Part shown: piece by piece, positions 41,993-51,240 of the stretch
Position numbering within the stretch: position 1 is the first letter of the stretch
Layout: each line of letters starts with the position of its first letter
Source: JASJBU01 sp039714735
Lineage (GTDB): Bacteria > Pseudomonadota > Gammaproteobacteria > Chromatiales > Chromatiaceae
NCBI GenBank assembly: GCA_039714735.1
Contig: JBDLIT010000007.1
Coordinates: 1-64,000 of the forward strand
Direction: 5' to 3'
Length of the DNA: 64,000 nt
Made by a program: the position numbers and the translations under genes
Notes under the pieces: generated by a model
Databases searched by the model: none
The model's input: only the letters and a program-made list of their open reading frames with translations
What the model was told of the DNA's origin: nothing

Positions 41993-42006
41993 CTAGGTAT
42001 AACCAA

Positions 42007-43446
42007 ATGCGGCTGTCTGAGACTTGCAAGCGTTCCTTACTGATGGTGCTCCTGTGTCTGTTGGGTCTGCCGGGTGTACAAGCGGCAGATCAGTTCAAGG
42101 TTGTGGTCAGCATCAAGCCGGTTCACTCCATCGTGGCCGGATTGATGGAAGGTGCGGAAGGTCCTGAACTGTTAATCGGCGATGCTCAGACACCCTATGA
42201 ATTCGAGTTGAGCGGCCCGCAGAGGACAAACCTTGAACAGGCTGATCTGCTGATCTGGACAGGTCCTGAACTGGAGGGCTCGCTGCTGGGACCCATCGGA
42301 GAACTTGGCTCGCAGGTTCAGGTGGTCGAACTGTTATCCAGTCCATCGATGAAGCTGCTTCCTTCCAGGTTCGATGACAGTCTGCGCGATCCCTTCTTCT
42401 GGATGGATAACCGTAATGTGGTCCTGCTGCTCAATGATCTTACCCGCTTGTTGCAGGAGGCAGATCCAAAACGGGCACATCTTTATACCCAAAACAGACG
42501 TAAAGTGATGCAACGGCTGTCGCGGGTCGATCGGGAGTTAGAATACGGTTATCGGGGACTCAAGGCCGGTTTGAGTGTGCAGTACTACGATACGCTGCAA
42601 TATTTCGAACAAGCCTATGCACTCACGGTACTGGATACGGTCTCTGCTTCACCGCGGCATCAGGCCGATGCCATGTCACTGCTCAAGGTCCGAGAGCGCA
42701 TCAACAACGGTGAAGCGGTCTGTCTGTTGACGGATATCAGCATGCCTGTGCAACATCAGGCTCTTCTCACTGGGGGCCAGCAGGTCAATCTGGGCGAGTT
42801 GGATGTCCTGGGCAGGCAATGGCAAGCAGGTCCGGATCTCTATTTCAAGCTGATGCAGCATACTACGGACGCTATAAAGCGCTGCCTGAATGCCGATATG
42901 CAGGCCGCCGAAAAGACGCGGTTGCTGGCTCAACAGGAGCATACCCCGGTTGCTGACGGCATTGGGCTTGGCCGTTTCATGCTCACTGATCACTACGGCC
43001 GCCTGGTGACGGAAGAGAGTCTGCGGGGTAAATACCAACTGCTCTATTTCGGTTACACCTACTGCCCGGATATCTGCCCCAACACCTTGCAGATTGTCTC
43101 CTTGGCGCTGGATCAGTTGGGAGACGCGGCGGACCGCATACAGCCCTATTTCATTACTATCGATCCTGAGCGGGATACCGTTAAGGTGATGCGCAACTAT
43201 GTTGAGTATTTTGATCAGCGGATGATCGGCCTGACTGGTTCAAAACCAATGATTGAGAACATTGCCGCACTGTATAAAGCGAAGTTTGAAAAGGTTGAAG
43301 CAGAAGGGGATGACCCGGAACTCTATCTGATGGATCACTCGGCGAGCCTCTATCTGCTGGCGCCGGATGGAAGTTTCATTACAAAATTCGCCTACGGTCT
43401 CTCCGCTGAACAATTGGTCCTGGAATTGAAAAAAATTATTCGCTAA
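42007..43446 (+). CDS. ZnuA-like solute-binding domain fused to SCO1/SenC domain
   Basis: A signal peptide (to about residue 26) is followed by a ZnuA/TroA-like domain at about 28-300 (FKVVVSIKPVHSIVAGLMEG, ADLLIWTGPELEG) and a complete SCO domain at about 310-479. The SCO part has the copper pair Cys353/Cys357 (YTYCPDICP) and His444 (LMDHSASLYLL). In the ZnuA part the first histidine remains, but the usual PHDF and DPHxW histidine positions read TPYEF and DPFFW, so zinc binding is doubtful. Located 200 bases before nosZ, the fusion may supply copper to a CuA centre in the periplasm. That role is inference from SCO function and context. Confidence 0.85.
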   Translation: MRLSETCKRSLLMVLLCLLGLPGVQAADQFKVVVSIKPVHSIVAGLMEGAEGPELLIGDAQTPYEFELSGPQRTNLEQADLLIWTGPELEGSLLGPIGELGSQVQVVELLSSPSMKLLPSRFDDSLRDPFFWMDNRNVVLLLNDLTRLLQEADPKRAHLYTQNRRKVMQRLSRVDRELEYGYRGLKAGLSVQYYDTLQYFEQAYALTVLDTVSASPRHQADAMSLLKVRERINNGEAVCLLTDISMPVQHQALLTGGQQVNLGELDVLGRQWQAGPDLYFKLMQHTTDAIKRCLNADMQAAEKTRLLAQQEHTPVADGIGLGRFMLTDHYGRLVTEESLRGKYQLLYFGYTYCPDICPNTLQIVSLALDQLGDAADRIQPYFITIDPERDTVKVMRNYVEYFDQRMIGLTGSKPMIENIAALYKAKFEKVEAEGDDPELYLMDHSASLYLLAPDGSFITKFAYGLSAEQLVLELKKIIR

Positions 43447-43553
43447 CAATTAGTTAGCCTGGTTAATCAGGCCGATTTCTGGATTATTCCAAGTTCGGGA
43501 AAAGCGTCTGAAGTCACTCTTTATTTCTATCAGTAAAATAAATTATGTGGGAT

Positions 43554-43567
43554 TTGACGCAGATCAA
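43554..43567 (+). promoter_or_regulatory. FNR/DNR-type site upstream of nosZ
   Basis: TTGAC-GCAG-ATCAA matches the FNR-family consensus TTGAT-N4-ATCAA at 9 of 10 positions. It is centred about 41-44 bases before the start expected from a TATTAT -10 at 43593, the position of class II activation. The regulator could be FNR (oxygen) or a DNR/NnrR type (nitric oxide). Confidence 0.7.
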
Positions 43568-43659
43568 TGTGTCATTTGACCTATTTTAGGACTATTATTT
43601 CCTATGCGTTTTGTCATGGGCATAACGTAACTCTATCAATCTTGGGGGGAAGAGGAATA

Positions 43660-45954
43660 ATGCACAAGAGTCTCAAACGAGTATCCGCGTTGGCGATAGG
43701 GTTGGGTATCAGCCTGGGCATGGCATCCAATGCCTGGTCTCAATCAACACTCGAGGAGGTCATGAAGGAGCGTGGTCTGACGCAGAAAGATCTGTTGGCC
43801 GCAGCCAAGACCTACACACCAACCGGTGGCCGTGACGAGTACCTGGCCTTCAGCTCAGGTGGGCAGAGTGGCCAGGTTATCGTCTACGGCATACCGTCCA
43901 TGCGTATCCTGAAGTACATCGGTGTGTTTACCCCGGAACCCTGGCAGGGCTACGGCTTTGATGATGAATCAAAGGCGGTGCTGGCCGGCGGGCGGATTCA
44001 GGGCAAGGACATCAATTTCGGTGACACCCATCACCCTGCCTTCTCGGAAAAGGCGGGTGAGTATGATGGTCGTTATCTGTTCATCAACGATAAGGCCAAT
44101 CCGCGCGTGGCCGTTATCGATCTGCACGATTTCGAGACCAAGCAGATCGTCGCCAACCCCTTCTTCAAATCCGAGCATGGCGGCGCATTCGTTACCCCGA
44201 ATACAGAATATGTGATGGAGGCGACCCAGTATGCCGCCCCCTTCAGTGACGAATTCGTACCACTGGAGGAGTTCAACGAGAAATACCGGGGTGGTCTGAC
44301 CTACTGGAAGTTCGATAACGAGAAAGGCCGCCTCGATATGGCCAACTCCATCACCTTCGAGCTGCCTCCCTACAGTCAGGATCTCTCTGATGCGGGTAAA
44401 GGGCCCTCCAACGGCTGGGGTTTCACCAACTCCTTCTGTTCCGAACGCTATGTAGGTGGCATCGAGCGGGGACGCCCTCCCTTCGAGGCCGGTTGCTCGC
44501 AGAAAGATACCGACTTCATGCATGTGACCAACTGGAAAAAGGCCGAACAGCTGGTCAAGGCCGGTAAGGTCAAGAAAGAGAAGGGCATGTATCTAATCGG
44601 TATGGATCAGGCCGTCAAAGAGGGTCTGCTCTATCTGATCCCTGAGCCCAAGAGCCCGCATGGTGTGGATGTGAGCCCGGACGGCACCCACATCATCGTC
44701 TCCGGTAAGCTCGACAGCCATGCCTGGGTCTACAGCTTCGAGAAAATCCAGAAGGCGATCAAGGATAAGAAATTCGAAGGCAAGGACCCCTATGGTATCC
44801 CGATTATCGCCATGAAGGATGCCCTGCATACCCAGGTGCAGGTGGGTCTCGGCCCATTGCACACCCAGTATGATGCGAAAAAGTGCGTGGTCTACACCTC
44901 CATCTATGTGGATTCCATGGTCACCAAATGGGACTACTGTGAAGGCAAGGTGCTGGATCAACTGCATATCCACTACAATATCGGCCACCTGGTCTCCATG
45001 GAGGGCGACTCTGTCTCTCCCGATGGCAAGTACCTGGTAGCTCTGAACAAATTGGCGATCGACCGCTTTAATCCTGTGGGTCCGCTGCATCCGCAGAACC
45101 ATCAGCTGATCGATATCAGCGGTGACAAGATGCAACTGCTGTATGACATGCCCCTGCCGCTGGGCGAACCCCACTATGTGGTGGCGATCAAGGCCGATAA
45201 GCTGAAACCGGCGGTGCGGTATAAATCCGGTTGGGATAGCCGTTCCGACAAGAAATCCCCCTGGAGGACCCGTGCCGGACGTGAAAAGGTGGAGCGTAAG
45301 GATGGTGTAGTGCATGTCTACGGTACCCTGATTCGCTCGCACATCACACCTGAGATCATTGAGGTCGAAGAGGGCGAGACTGTCTCCATCCATCTCACTA
45401 ACCTGGAACGTGCCGAGGACGAGACCCACGGTTTCGCCATGTACGGCCAGAATGTGAACCTGTCAGTTGAACCCGGCAAGACGGTCTCTGCGACCTTCAA
45501 AGCAGACAAAGCGGGTGTCTATCCCTACTACTGCACCGAGTTCTGCTCGGCCCTCCATCTGGAGATGCAGGGCTATCTGCTGGTCAAACCGAAAGGCTAT
45601 CAGGCCAAGGCTGGTGAGATACAGGAAGGTCAGCAATACACCAAAGCGGACTATGACAAGCAGGTCAAGACCAACGTGGATACCCAGGCCGTCATCAACT
45701 CCGTGGTGGGCTTCATTACCAGTCACAACTACAAGGACTTCCCGGAAGTCGTGGCCCTGGTTGAAGATGCCACCGAACAGCTCGGGTTTGCTGAGGAGTC
45801 CAAGAAGAAGTCAGAGGACTTCGCCGGCAAGGGCGACTATCAGAACGCCACGCTCTGGGCGGGCCAGTGGTGGCAGTACCAGGTCAAGACCGCGGACATG
45901 GGCCTGCGCGCCAAGACCTTCCTGGAAGAGCATGGAGCTAAAAAGGTTAAATAG
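43660..45954 (+). CDS. nosZ: Nitrous oxide reductase NosZ, Sec-type (clade II-like)
   Basis: The 764-residue periplasmic enzyme reduces N2O to N2. The N-terminus (MHKSLKRVSALAIGLGISLG) is a Sec signal without twin arginine, as in clade II NosZ. The propeller domain has CuZ histidines in GDTHHPAF, SEHGGAF, KSPHGVDVS, LGPLHTQYD and GPLHPQNHQ. The cupredoxin domain has the CuA set Cys625, Cys629, His633 and Met636 (CTEFCSALHLEM). About 115 helical residues follow the CuA domain without a CXXCH motif, unlike standard ~640-residue NosZ. GGGGGGAAGAGGAATA before ATG 43660 fixes the start. Confidence 0.96.
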   Translation: MHKSLKRVSALAIGLGISLGMASNAWSQSTLEEVMKERGLTQKDLLAAAKTYTPTGGRDEYLAFSSGGQSGQVIVYGIPSMRILKYIGVFTPEPWQGYGFDDESKAVLAGGRIQGKDINFGDTHHPAFSEKAGEYDGRYLFINDKANPRVAVIDLHDFETKQIVANPFFKSEHGGAFVTPNTEYVMEATQYAAPFSDEFVPLEEFNEKYRGGLTYWKFDNEKGRLDMANSITFELPPYSQDLSDAGKGPSNGWGFTNSFCSERYVGGIERGRPPFEAGCSQKDTDFMHVTNWKKAEQLVKAGKVKKEKGMYLIGMDQAVKEGLLYLIPEPKSPHGVDVSPDGTHIIVSGKLDSHAWVYSFEKIQKAIKDKKFEGKDPYGIPIIAMKDALHTQVQVGLGPLHTQYDAKKCVVYTSIYVDSMVTKWDYCEGKVLDQLHIHYNIGHLVSMEGDSVSPDGKYLVALNKLAIDRFNPVGPLHPQNHQLIDISGDKMQLLYDMPLPLGEPHYVVAIKADKLKPAVRYKSGWDSRSDKKSPWRTRAGREKVERKDGVVHVYGTLIRSHITPEIIEVEEGETVSIHLTNLERAEDETHGFAMYGQNVNLSVEPGKTVSATFKADKAGVYPYYCTEFCSALHLEMQGYLLVKPKGYQAKAGEIQEGQQYTKADYDKQVKTNVDTQAVINSVVGFITSHNYKDFPEVVALVEDATEQLGFAEESKKKSEDFAGKGDYQNATLWAGQWWQYQVKTADMGLRAKTFLEEHGAKKVK

Positions 45955-45984
45955 ATTCGAGGTTATTTAACCTGAAAAAGAGGT

Positions 45985-46016
45985 AAAAAGGGGGTCTTTC
46001 GAGGCCCCCTTTTTTG
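45985..46016 (+). terminator. Intrinsic terminator after nosZ
   Basis: GGGGG and CCCCC pair around a short loop and are followed by six T. It would end or attenuate the nosZ transcript before the cytochrome genes, which have their own upstream region. Confidence 0.75.
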
Positions 46017-46052
46017 CGTGACCTCAATGAACTATTTAATAATTCAAGAGTT

Positions 46053-46066
46053 TTAACAATTGTTAA
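46053..46066. promoter_or_regulatory. Perfect 14-base palindrome before a cytochrome c gene
   Basis: TTAACAATTGTTAA is a perfect inverted repeat 90 bases before the cytochrome start. It resembles a dimeric repressor site, but no named consensus was recognised. Confidence 0.3.
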
Positions 46067-46155
46067 TGCAAGTCCGCGCTGTTATGTTGAAACTATTGCC
46101 TTATAGTAGAGTCGGATTTTCTGCTGAGGTTTAATCAGATTGAGAGGAAACTCGT

Positions 46156-46479
46156 ATGTTTAAGTTCAAAACCATCTCCCTGACTGTTTTTGCTGGTTTT
46201 ATTTCGATGGGTATGGCGGCTAATGCGTTTGCCGCGGACGGCGCCGCTCTGTTTCAGTCAAAGACCTGCTGGTCCTGCCATGGCAAAGACGCCAAAACTC
46301 CCATCATGCCGGTCTATCCAAAATTGGCTGGGCAGAATGCCGACTATGCTTTCAACCAGATGAAAGACATCAAATCGGGTGCACGCAACAATGGCCAGAC
46401 CGCGGCGATGAAAGGTGTCATGGGACTGGTTTCGGACGAGGAGATGAGATCCATTGCTGATTGGCTTGCCACACAATAA
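46156..46479 (+). CDS. Monoheme cytochrome c (class I)
   Basis: A Sec signal ends at NAFAADG. The 107-residue precursor has one heme site CWSCH at the N-terminal end of the mature protein and a distal Met region (GVMGLVSDEEM). It lies between nosZ and nosB, where clade II clusters carry small cytochromes (NosC type). It is a probable periplasmic electron donor to NosZ. Confidence 0.9.
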   Translation: MFKFKTISLTVFAGFISMGMAANAFAADGAALFQSKTCWSCHGKDAKTPIMPVYPKLAGQNADYAFNQMKDIKSGARNNGQTAAMKGVMGLVSDEEMRSIADWLATQ

Positions 46480-46533
46480 GTATCATCTCATATTCTGTCA
46501 CCGGAGAAGCTTTGTTGACCTGATATGCGCCAG

Positions 46534-46547
46534 TTGATGTATATCAA
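46534..46547 (+). promoter_or_regulatory. FNR/DNR-type site before the diheme cytochrome gene
   Basis: TTGAT-GTAT-ATCAA is a perfect match to the FNR half-site pair, 138 bases before the ATG at 46685. A TAATAT lies at 46555. It links this cytochrome to the same control as nosZ. Confidence 0.75.
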
Positions 46548-46684
46548 AGAGTGCTAATATTCGCTGTGTCACACTGCCGCCCCTGAATGGGAGCGCCTCT
46601 GCGCTCCCGATTCCCAATACGCTGGCTGAATCTGGCGACAAGAGAGTTGAACACACTCCCCAAACGGGGCCGGAGAGTTGACTG

Positions 46685-47464
46685 ATGAATGTTAAACCTA
46701 TCTTAAAGACCGTTACGATAGCCTTAGGGCTTGCAATATCTGGCAGTATTTTTGCTGCTGGTGATGGTCAGGCGACGGATGTCAAAGACTGGAATGTAGC
46801 CGGTGGCGAGAAAGACGAGGCTATGCTGCTGAAAGCCGATAAGGAGCGTGGAATTGCGGTCTATGAGGTCTGTTCCGCCTGCCATTTGTTGGAGGGTTGG
46901 GGTCTGAAGGATGGTACTTTCCCGCAGTTGGCGGGCCAGCATCGTTCGGTGCTGATCAAACAGCTGGCCGATATCCGTGCCCAGAACCGGGACAACCCCA
47001 CCATGTACCCCTTTGCCCTGGATGAGCAGATAGTGGCCGCTTCGGGCTATGCACACGGTGAGATCTCGCCGGCTCAGCTGGTGGCTGATGTGACCGACTA
47101 CATCTCCAAACTGCCGATGAACCCGGAACCTGGTCTGGGTCTCTGGGAAAAAGGCACACCCGAATTTGCCCAAGGTAAAAAACTCTACAAGGAAAACTGT
47201 GTTGAGTGCCATGGAGATAATGGTGAGGGTAATAAAGAGAAATTCTATCCCAAGATCCATGGTCAGCACTACAAATATATGTTGCGCCAGTTCGAGTGGA
47301 TTCGTGACGGCAAACGGCGCAATGCCAATCCGGATATGGTGAAACAGATCAAGGGTTTCTCTGACAAGGATATGCAGATGGTAGTCAACTGGGTCTCCCG
47401 GGCGCCTATCCCAAAAGAGAAGCTGGCGCCCTCAAAAGATTGGCAGAATCCAGACTACGATTGA
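46685..47464 (+). CDS. Diheme cytochrome c (c4-like)
   Basis: After a signal peptide (SGSIFAAGD) the 259-residue precursor has two cytochrome c domains with heme sites CSACH and CVECH and the FPQLAGQH / FYPKIHGQH pattern of c4-type proteins. It is probably a periplasmic electron carrier in the quinol-to-NosZ path. An FNR-type site lies upstream. Confidence 0.9.
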   Translation: MNVKPILKTVTIALGLAISGSIFAAGDGQATDVKDWNVAGGEKDEAMLLKADKERGIAVYEVCSACHLLEGWGLKDGTFPQLAGQHRSVLIKQLADIRAQNRDNPTMYPFALDEQIVAASGYAHGEISPAQLVADVTDYISKLPMNPEPGLGLWEKGTPEFAQGKKLYKENCVECHGDNGEGNKEKFYPKIHGQHYKYMLRQFEWIRDGKRRNANPDMVKQIKGFSDKDMQMVVNWVSRAPIPKEKLAPSKDWQNPDYD

Positions 47465-47557
47465 TCCAGATTCCGGATACTGGTAACTGAGTCAGTATCA
47501 CTTCATGTTCATATGTTGTTTCTGGAATTCACCATGAGTGGATTCCACAAACACCAG

Positions 47558-47625
47558 GTAGGGTGGGCACCGCCCACCAAATACCTCTCAATATATTCCT
47601 TGATGGTGGGCGATGCCCACTCTAC
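47558..47625. repeat. Inverted-repeat element (MITE/REP-like)
   Basis: The 22-base left arm starting GTAGGGTGGGCACC (47558-47579) and the right arm ending GGGCGATGCCCACTCTAC (47604-47625) are inverted copies with 20 of 22 matches around a 24-base centre. Each arm also folds on itself. It has no coding content and lies 34 bases before nosB. Confidence 0.65.
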
Positions 47626-47658
47626 ATTTAAGAAATATTACGACAATAAAGGAAAGTG

Positions 47659-48837
47659 ATGCAGTCCAAGCAAACCATGCAAGTGGGCCTTCTTACCCTT
47701 GTGGCGCTGGGTCTTCTTACGGCCATCTTCTACTCACCGATCTGGTGGGTCTCTCTTACCGCCCCCAACTACCCTGAAGAGTCTTTCCCGGATGGCGTGC
47801 GCATCCATTTTCATATGAATGGCGTCTTCAATGGCTGCGAAAAACAGGAGAAAGCAGAAATTGTGGAAGAGGAGGCGCTGGATTGTGTGCATGAGATGGA
47901 TACCATCAACCACTATGTGGGGATGTATCCAATTGCCGCGGGCGGTCCTGTTGAGCGGGGATTCGGCCAGTTTCTTGTGGCCTACCTGGGTGTGATACTG
48001 TTGGGCTTCATGTGCACCAAGCCAAAGATCCGTGTGGCAATCATGGGTGTCGGGTTTGCTGGCATTGCGCTTTGGATGACCCTCACCCTGTACGGGGAGA
48101 ACGGTTTTAATCTGCAAAACGCGGGTTATGTCAGCGCGTTGGTGACATCGCTGGATCAGGAGGCGAGCGGTGAATCCTCTGCAACTGATGAGATTGTCAT
48201 TGGTGGAATTACCGGGGTACTGAAAAAATCACTGGAGGATTCTGGCGTCGAGGTTGAATTGCCCTCAGAGGTTGAAAGTAGAACGACCCGCGAGCAGGGT
48301 ACGGAAAAAGGCCATTTGATCGAGCAACTTCGGGTGACTTATGACATTGATGTGGCGAAATCCAAGGAACGGTCCTCCTGGGATGGCAGTTCGTTCCAGG
48401 TCATGTCATGGCACTATGCCAAAAGCCTTGGGCGCTATTTCAACAATCCCGCAGAAATCGTGCCCATGGTGGCTAATTTGGAACTGTTCATCCATCTGGT
48501 GTTTGGAGCTTTGCTAGGTTCCATGCTGCTGTTGCTGTATGGCGCGCGTAAGAATGGAGGACTGCTCTATTGGCTACTGGTGCTGGTGCCGATGGCGTTA
48601 CCGGTTTTTTTCATCATCGATTATTCTGCCTGGCTCTGGTGGTATGGGCATACCCTGAACGACATGGGCGCCTTTTCGGTCAAGCCCTTCATGCCGACGG
48701 TATTTGGTGATGGAAAGGTGGCCCAGTTCACCACGCACTCCTACCCCTCTATAGGATTTGGTCTGATGCTGGTGTTTTCTCTGGTGCTTGCTGTCGCAGC
48801 GTTGATTCGCATCAAACAGTTCAAGCAGGCAAGTTAA
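47659..48837 (+). CDS. nosB: NosB-like membrane protein
   Basis: The 392-residue protein has an N-terminal membrane helix (GLLTLVALGLLTAIFYSP), a periplasmic loop with two Cys, helices at about 105-150, a polar domain at about 160-270, and four more helices to the end (WLLVLVPMALPVFFIID, FGLMLVFSLVLAVAALI). This suits NosB, the poorly understood membrane protein found in clade II nos clusters before nosD. The assignment rests on position and topology. ATG 47659 has AGGA upstream. Confidence 0.75.
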   Translation: MQSKQTMQVGLLTLVALGLLTAIFYSPIWWVSLTAPNYPEESFPDGVRIHFHMNGVFNGCEKQEKAEIVEEEALDCVHEMDTINHYVGMYPIAAGGPVERGFGQFLVAYLGVILLGFMCTKPKIRVAIMGVGFAGIALWMTLTLYGENGFNLQNAGYVSALVTSLDQEASGESSATDEIVIGGITGVLKKSLEDSGVEVELPSEVESRTTREQGTEKGHLIEQLRVTYDIDVAKSKERSSWDGSSFQVMSWHYAKSLGRYFNNPAEIVPMVANLELFIHLVFGALLGSMLLLLYGARKNGGLLYWLLVLVPMALPVFFIIDYSAWLWWYGHTLNDMGAFSVKPFMPTVFGDGKVAQFTTHSYPSIGFGLMLVFSLVLAVAALIRIKQFKQAS

Positions 48838-48846
48838 TATTGCTAG

Positions 48847-50247
48847 ATGAGTCTGTTTCTTCAATTAGTTAACAACGGATTGTTGAGGAATCGAGGCTAC
48901 TTATTGGCCTTGTTGTTATTGCCATTTTCTGTCCTTGCCGCTGACGAATATCCCTCATTTCAGGCATTGGTGGATGCTGCGGATCCCAAAGGTACACTTA
49001 TCCCACCCCCTGGGATCTACGCTGGGCCGGTGACCATCGAAAGCCCGATGACTATCGATGGTAAGGGTGAGGTGATCATCGATGCCGGCGGCAAAGGCTC
49101 GGTCATCATCCTCGATACAGATGGGGCCTCCCTGATGAACCTGCAGTTGAGGAACTCAGGGGATTCGCACAACGACTTGGATTCCGGCATTCAGGTGCGT
49201 GGCAACTTCAACGTTATCAAGGATAATGTCATCACCGACAGCCTGTTTGGCGTTGATCTGCAGCAGTCGTCCAACAACATCATCAAGCGCAACCGGATCT
49301 CATCCAAAGCGCTGGAGTTGGGCATGCGCGGGGATGCGATCCGGCTCTGGTACAGCTTCAACAATAAGATCACCGACAATATTATCCGCAATTCCAGGGA
49401 TACCGTGGTCTGGTATTCCCGGGACAATCTGATAGCCCGTAACGATGCCCGGGGCGGTCGCTATTCTCTGCACTTCATGTACTCCCAAACCAATGAGGTG
49501 GTGGATAATCACTATCAGGACAATTCGGTGGGAATCTTCGTCATGTACAGTGACGGAGTAAAGATCAAGAACAACTACATTGCCTATGCCACTGGCGCCA
49601 CGGGAATGGGCATCGGCTTCAAAGAGACCTCCGATGTGGATGTGATCGGTAACCAGATCCTCTACTGCGGCACCGGTCTCTATCTGGATGTCTCACCCTA
49701 TCAACCCGATACCACCAACCGTATCCTGGATAATCTGATTGCCTACAGCGGCATAGGCGTGCTATTTCTGAATGACTGGACCGGTAATCTGATCGAGGGC
49801 AACCAATTCAAGGGGAACATCACCCAGGTAGCCGTATCAGGTGGCGGCAAGACCGCCAACCGGAATCACTGGCTGGGCAACTACTGGGATGATTATGCGG
49901 GGTTCGATCTGAACCGTGATAATGTGGGTGACACTGCCTATGAGCTTTACAGCTATGCGGACCGGATCTGGATGGATGTCCCGTCGGCGCGTTTTTTCAA
50001 AGGTTCCCCGGTATTGGAAGTGATGGACTTCCTGGAACGTCTGGCGCCCTTCACCGAACCCAATATGCTGGTTCGGGATGAAAGACCGCTGATGGCCGCT
50101 GGACTCGGGACTGGCGGATCGGATTCGCAGCAGTCACGGGATAAGGCCTCAAGAGCGCGGGCCGGAGAGCAAAACACAGTGGAGAAAGAGCAGGAACCGG
50201 AGTCATTCGATGCTTACAAAGCACTACGTGAATCTTTGGGGCGTTAG
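48847..50247 (+). CDS. nosD: Copper-site maturation protein NosD
   Basis: The 466-residue protein has a signal peptide (ALLLLPFSVLAADE) and a right-handed beta-helix of CASH/PbH1 repeats (NFNVIKDNVITDSLFGVDLQ, SNNIIKRNRISSKALE), followed by a Glu-rich tail. NosD acts in the periplasm with the NosF/NosY transporter to mature the CuZ cluster of NosZ. The order nosB-nosD-nosG fits clade II clusters. Confidence 0.94.
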   Translation: MSLFLQLVNNGLLRNRGYLLALLLLPFSVLAADEYPSFQALVDAADPKGTLIPPPGIYAGPVTIESPMTIDGKGEVIIDAGGKGSVIILDTDGASLMNLQLRNSGDSHNDLDSGIQVRGNFNVIKDNVITDSLFGVDLQQSSNNIIKRNRISSKALELGMRGDAIRLWYSFNNKITDNIIRNSRDTVVWYSRDNLIARNDARGGRYSLHFMYSQTNEVVDNHYQDNSVGIFVMYSDGVKIKNNYIAYATGATGMGIGFKETSDVDVIGNQILYCGTGLYLDVSPYQPDTTNRILDNLIAYSGIGVLFLNDWTGNLIEGNQFKGNITQVAVSGGGKTANRNHWLGNYWDDYAGFDLNRDNVGDTAYELYSYADRIWMDVPSARFFKGSPVLEVMDFLERLAPFTEPNMLVRDERPLMAAGLGTGGSDSQQSRDKASRARAGEQNTVEKEQEPESFDAYKALRESLGR

Positions 50248-50267
50248 TTTTAGAGGTATGACCTGTT

Positions 50268-51239
50268 ATGACTGACAAGAAAGGCAAGAGACCGCTTACT
50301 CCCCGTCGCAAGGAACAGAGCCGGCGTGAGTTTCTCCGTTCAACGGCGCTGACGGTTGGCGTGGTCACCGCTTCACTGATGGGTGTCGTACCACTGGTTC
50401 GGGGCACCGCGATGCATCTGCGTCCCCCCGGCGCACTGAAGACACCGGATGATGAACAGGAGTTTTTCGCCGCCTGCATCAAATGTGGCCAGTGCGTGCA
50501 GGTCTGCCCGGTGCAGGCGATCAAGCTGGCGGATCTGGACGAAGGATTCGGTGTCGGAATCCCCTATATCGACCCACGTGGGCAGGCCTGTGATTTCTCC
50601 TGTGACGGCTTGCAGTGTGTGCTGGCCTGTCCTACCGGGGCGCTGACCCATGAGCTCGATTACCCGGCCGACACGCGCATGGGTTTTGCCCGGTTGGCCC
50701 GGCCGGAGGCCTGTCTGGCAGTGCAGGGCAAGGGTTTTAAAGGGCAGGCGAGGGGACCTGACTATCAGGGGTTGCTCAGATACGAGGAGGTCGACCGCTG
50801 GAATCCCATACCGGTCGCCGATCATCCTTACGATCTGGAACTCTGCGATCTCTGTGTACGCCAGTGTCCGATAGAGATTCGCATCAAGCAGTGTAAAGCG
50901 GAACAATGGAGTAACAAAAAAAAGCAAACACCCCGGGTCGCGCAACGGGTGGGTAACGAGTGCCCGCCCAAGCATGCCATTAACATGAATCTTGTGCAGC
51001 TGGTCAATGGTGAGACCAGGATACAACCAGCGGTAAAAAGGGGCTGTGTCGGTTGTGGGGTGTGCGAAATGATCTGTCCGGTAGAGGGATCGGCAATCGT
51101 GATCGATATTGATAAGACCACCGATACCATTAAAGGCCGGGGTAGGCGTCGTTCACTCAAGACGGGACAGATCTCTCGAGATGAGGAAGTAGAGCGGCTG
51201 GTCTCCCTGAAGTCCTCCACATCTAAACAGGGCGGTTGA
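50268..51239 (+). CDS. nosG: Periplasmic polyferredoxin NosG (NapG/MauM-like)
   Basis: A Tat signal (RREFLRSTALTVGVV) precedes four cysteine motifs for [4Fe-4S] clusters: CIKCGQCVQVCP, CDFSCDGLQCVLACP, CDLCVRQCP and CVGCGVCEMICP. With NosH it should form a quinol dehydrogenase passing electrons towards NosZ, as NapGH does for Nap. Its stop lies one base before the nosH ATG. Confidence 0.93.
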   Translation: MTDKKGKRPLTPRRKEQSRREFLRSTALTVGVVTASLMGVVPLVRGTAMHLRPPGALKTPDDEQEFFAACIKCGQCVQVCPVQAIKLADLDEGFGVGIPYIDPRGQACDFSCDGLQCVLACPTGALTHELDYPADTRMGFARLARPEACLAVQGKGFKGQARGPDYQGLLRYEEVDRWNPIPVADHPYDLELCDLCVRQCPIEIRIKQCKAEQWSNKKKQTPRVAQRVGNECPPKHAINMNLVQLVNGETRIQPAVKRGCVGCGVCEMICPVEGSAIVIDIDKTTDTIKGRGRRRSLKTGQISRDEEVERLVSLKSSTSKQGG

Positions 51240-51240
51240 G

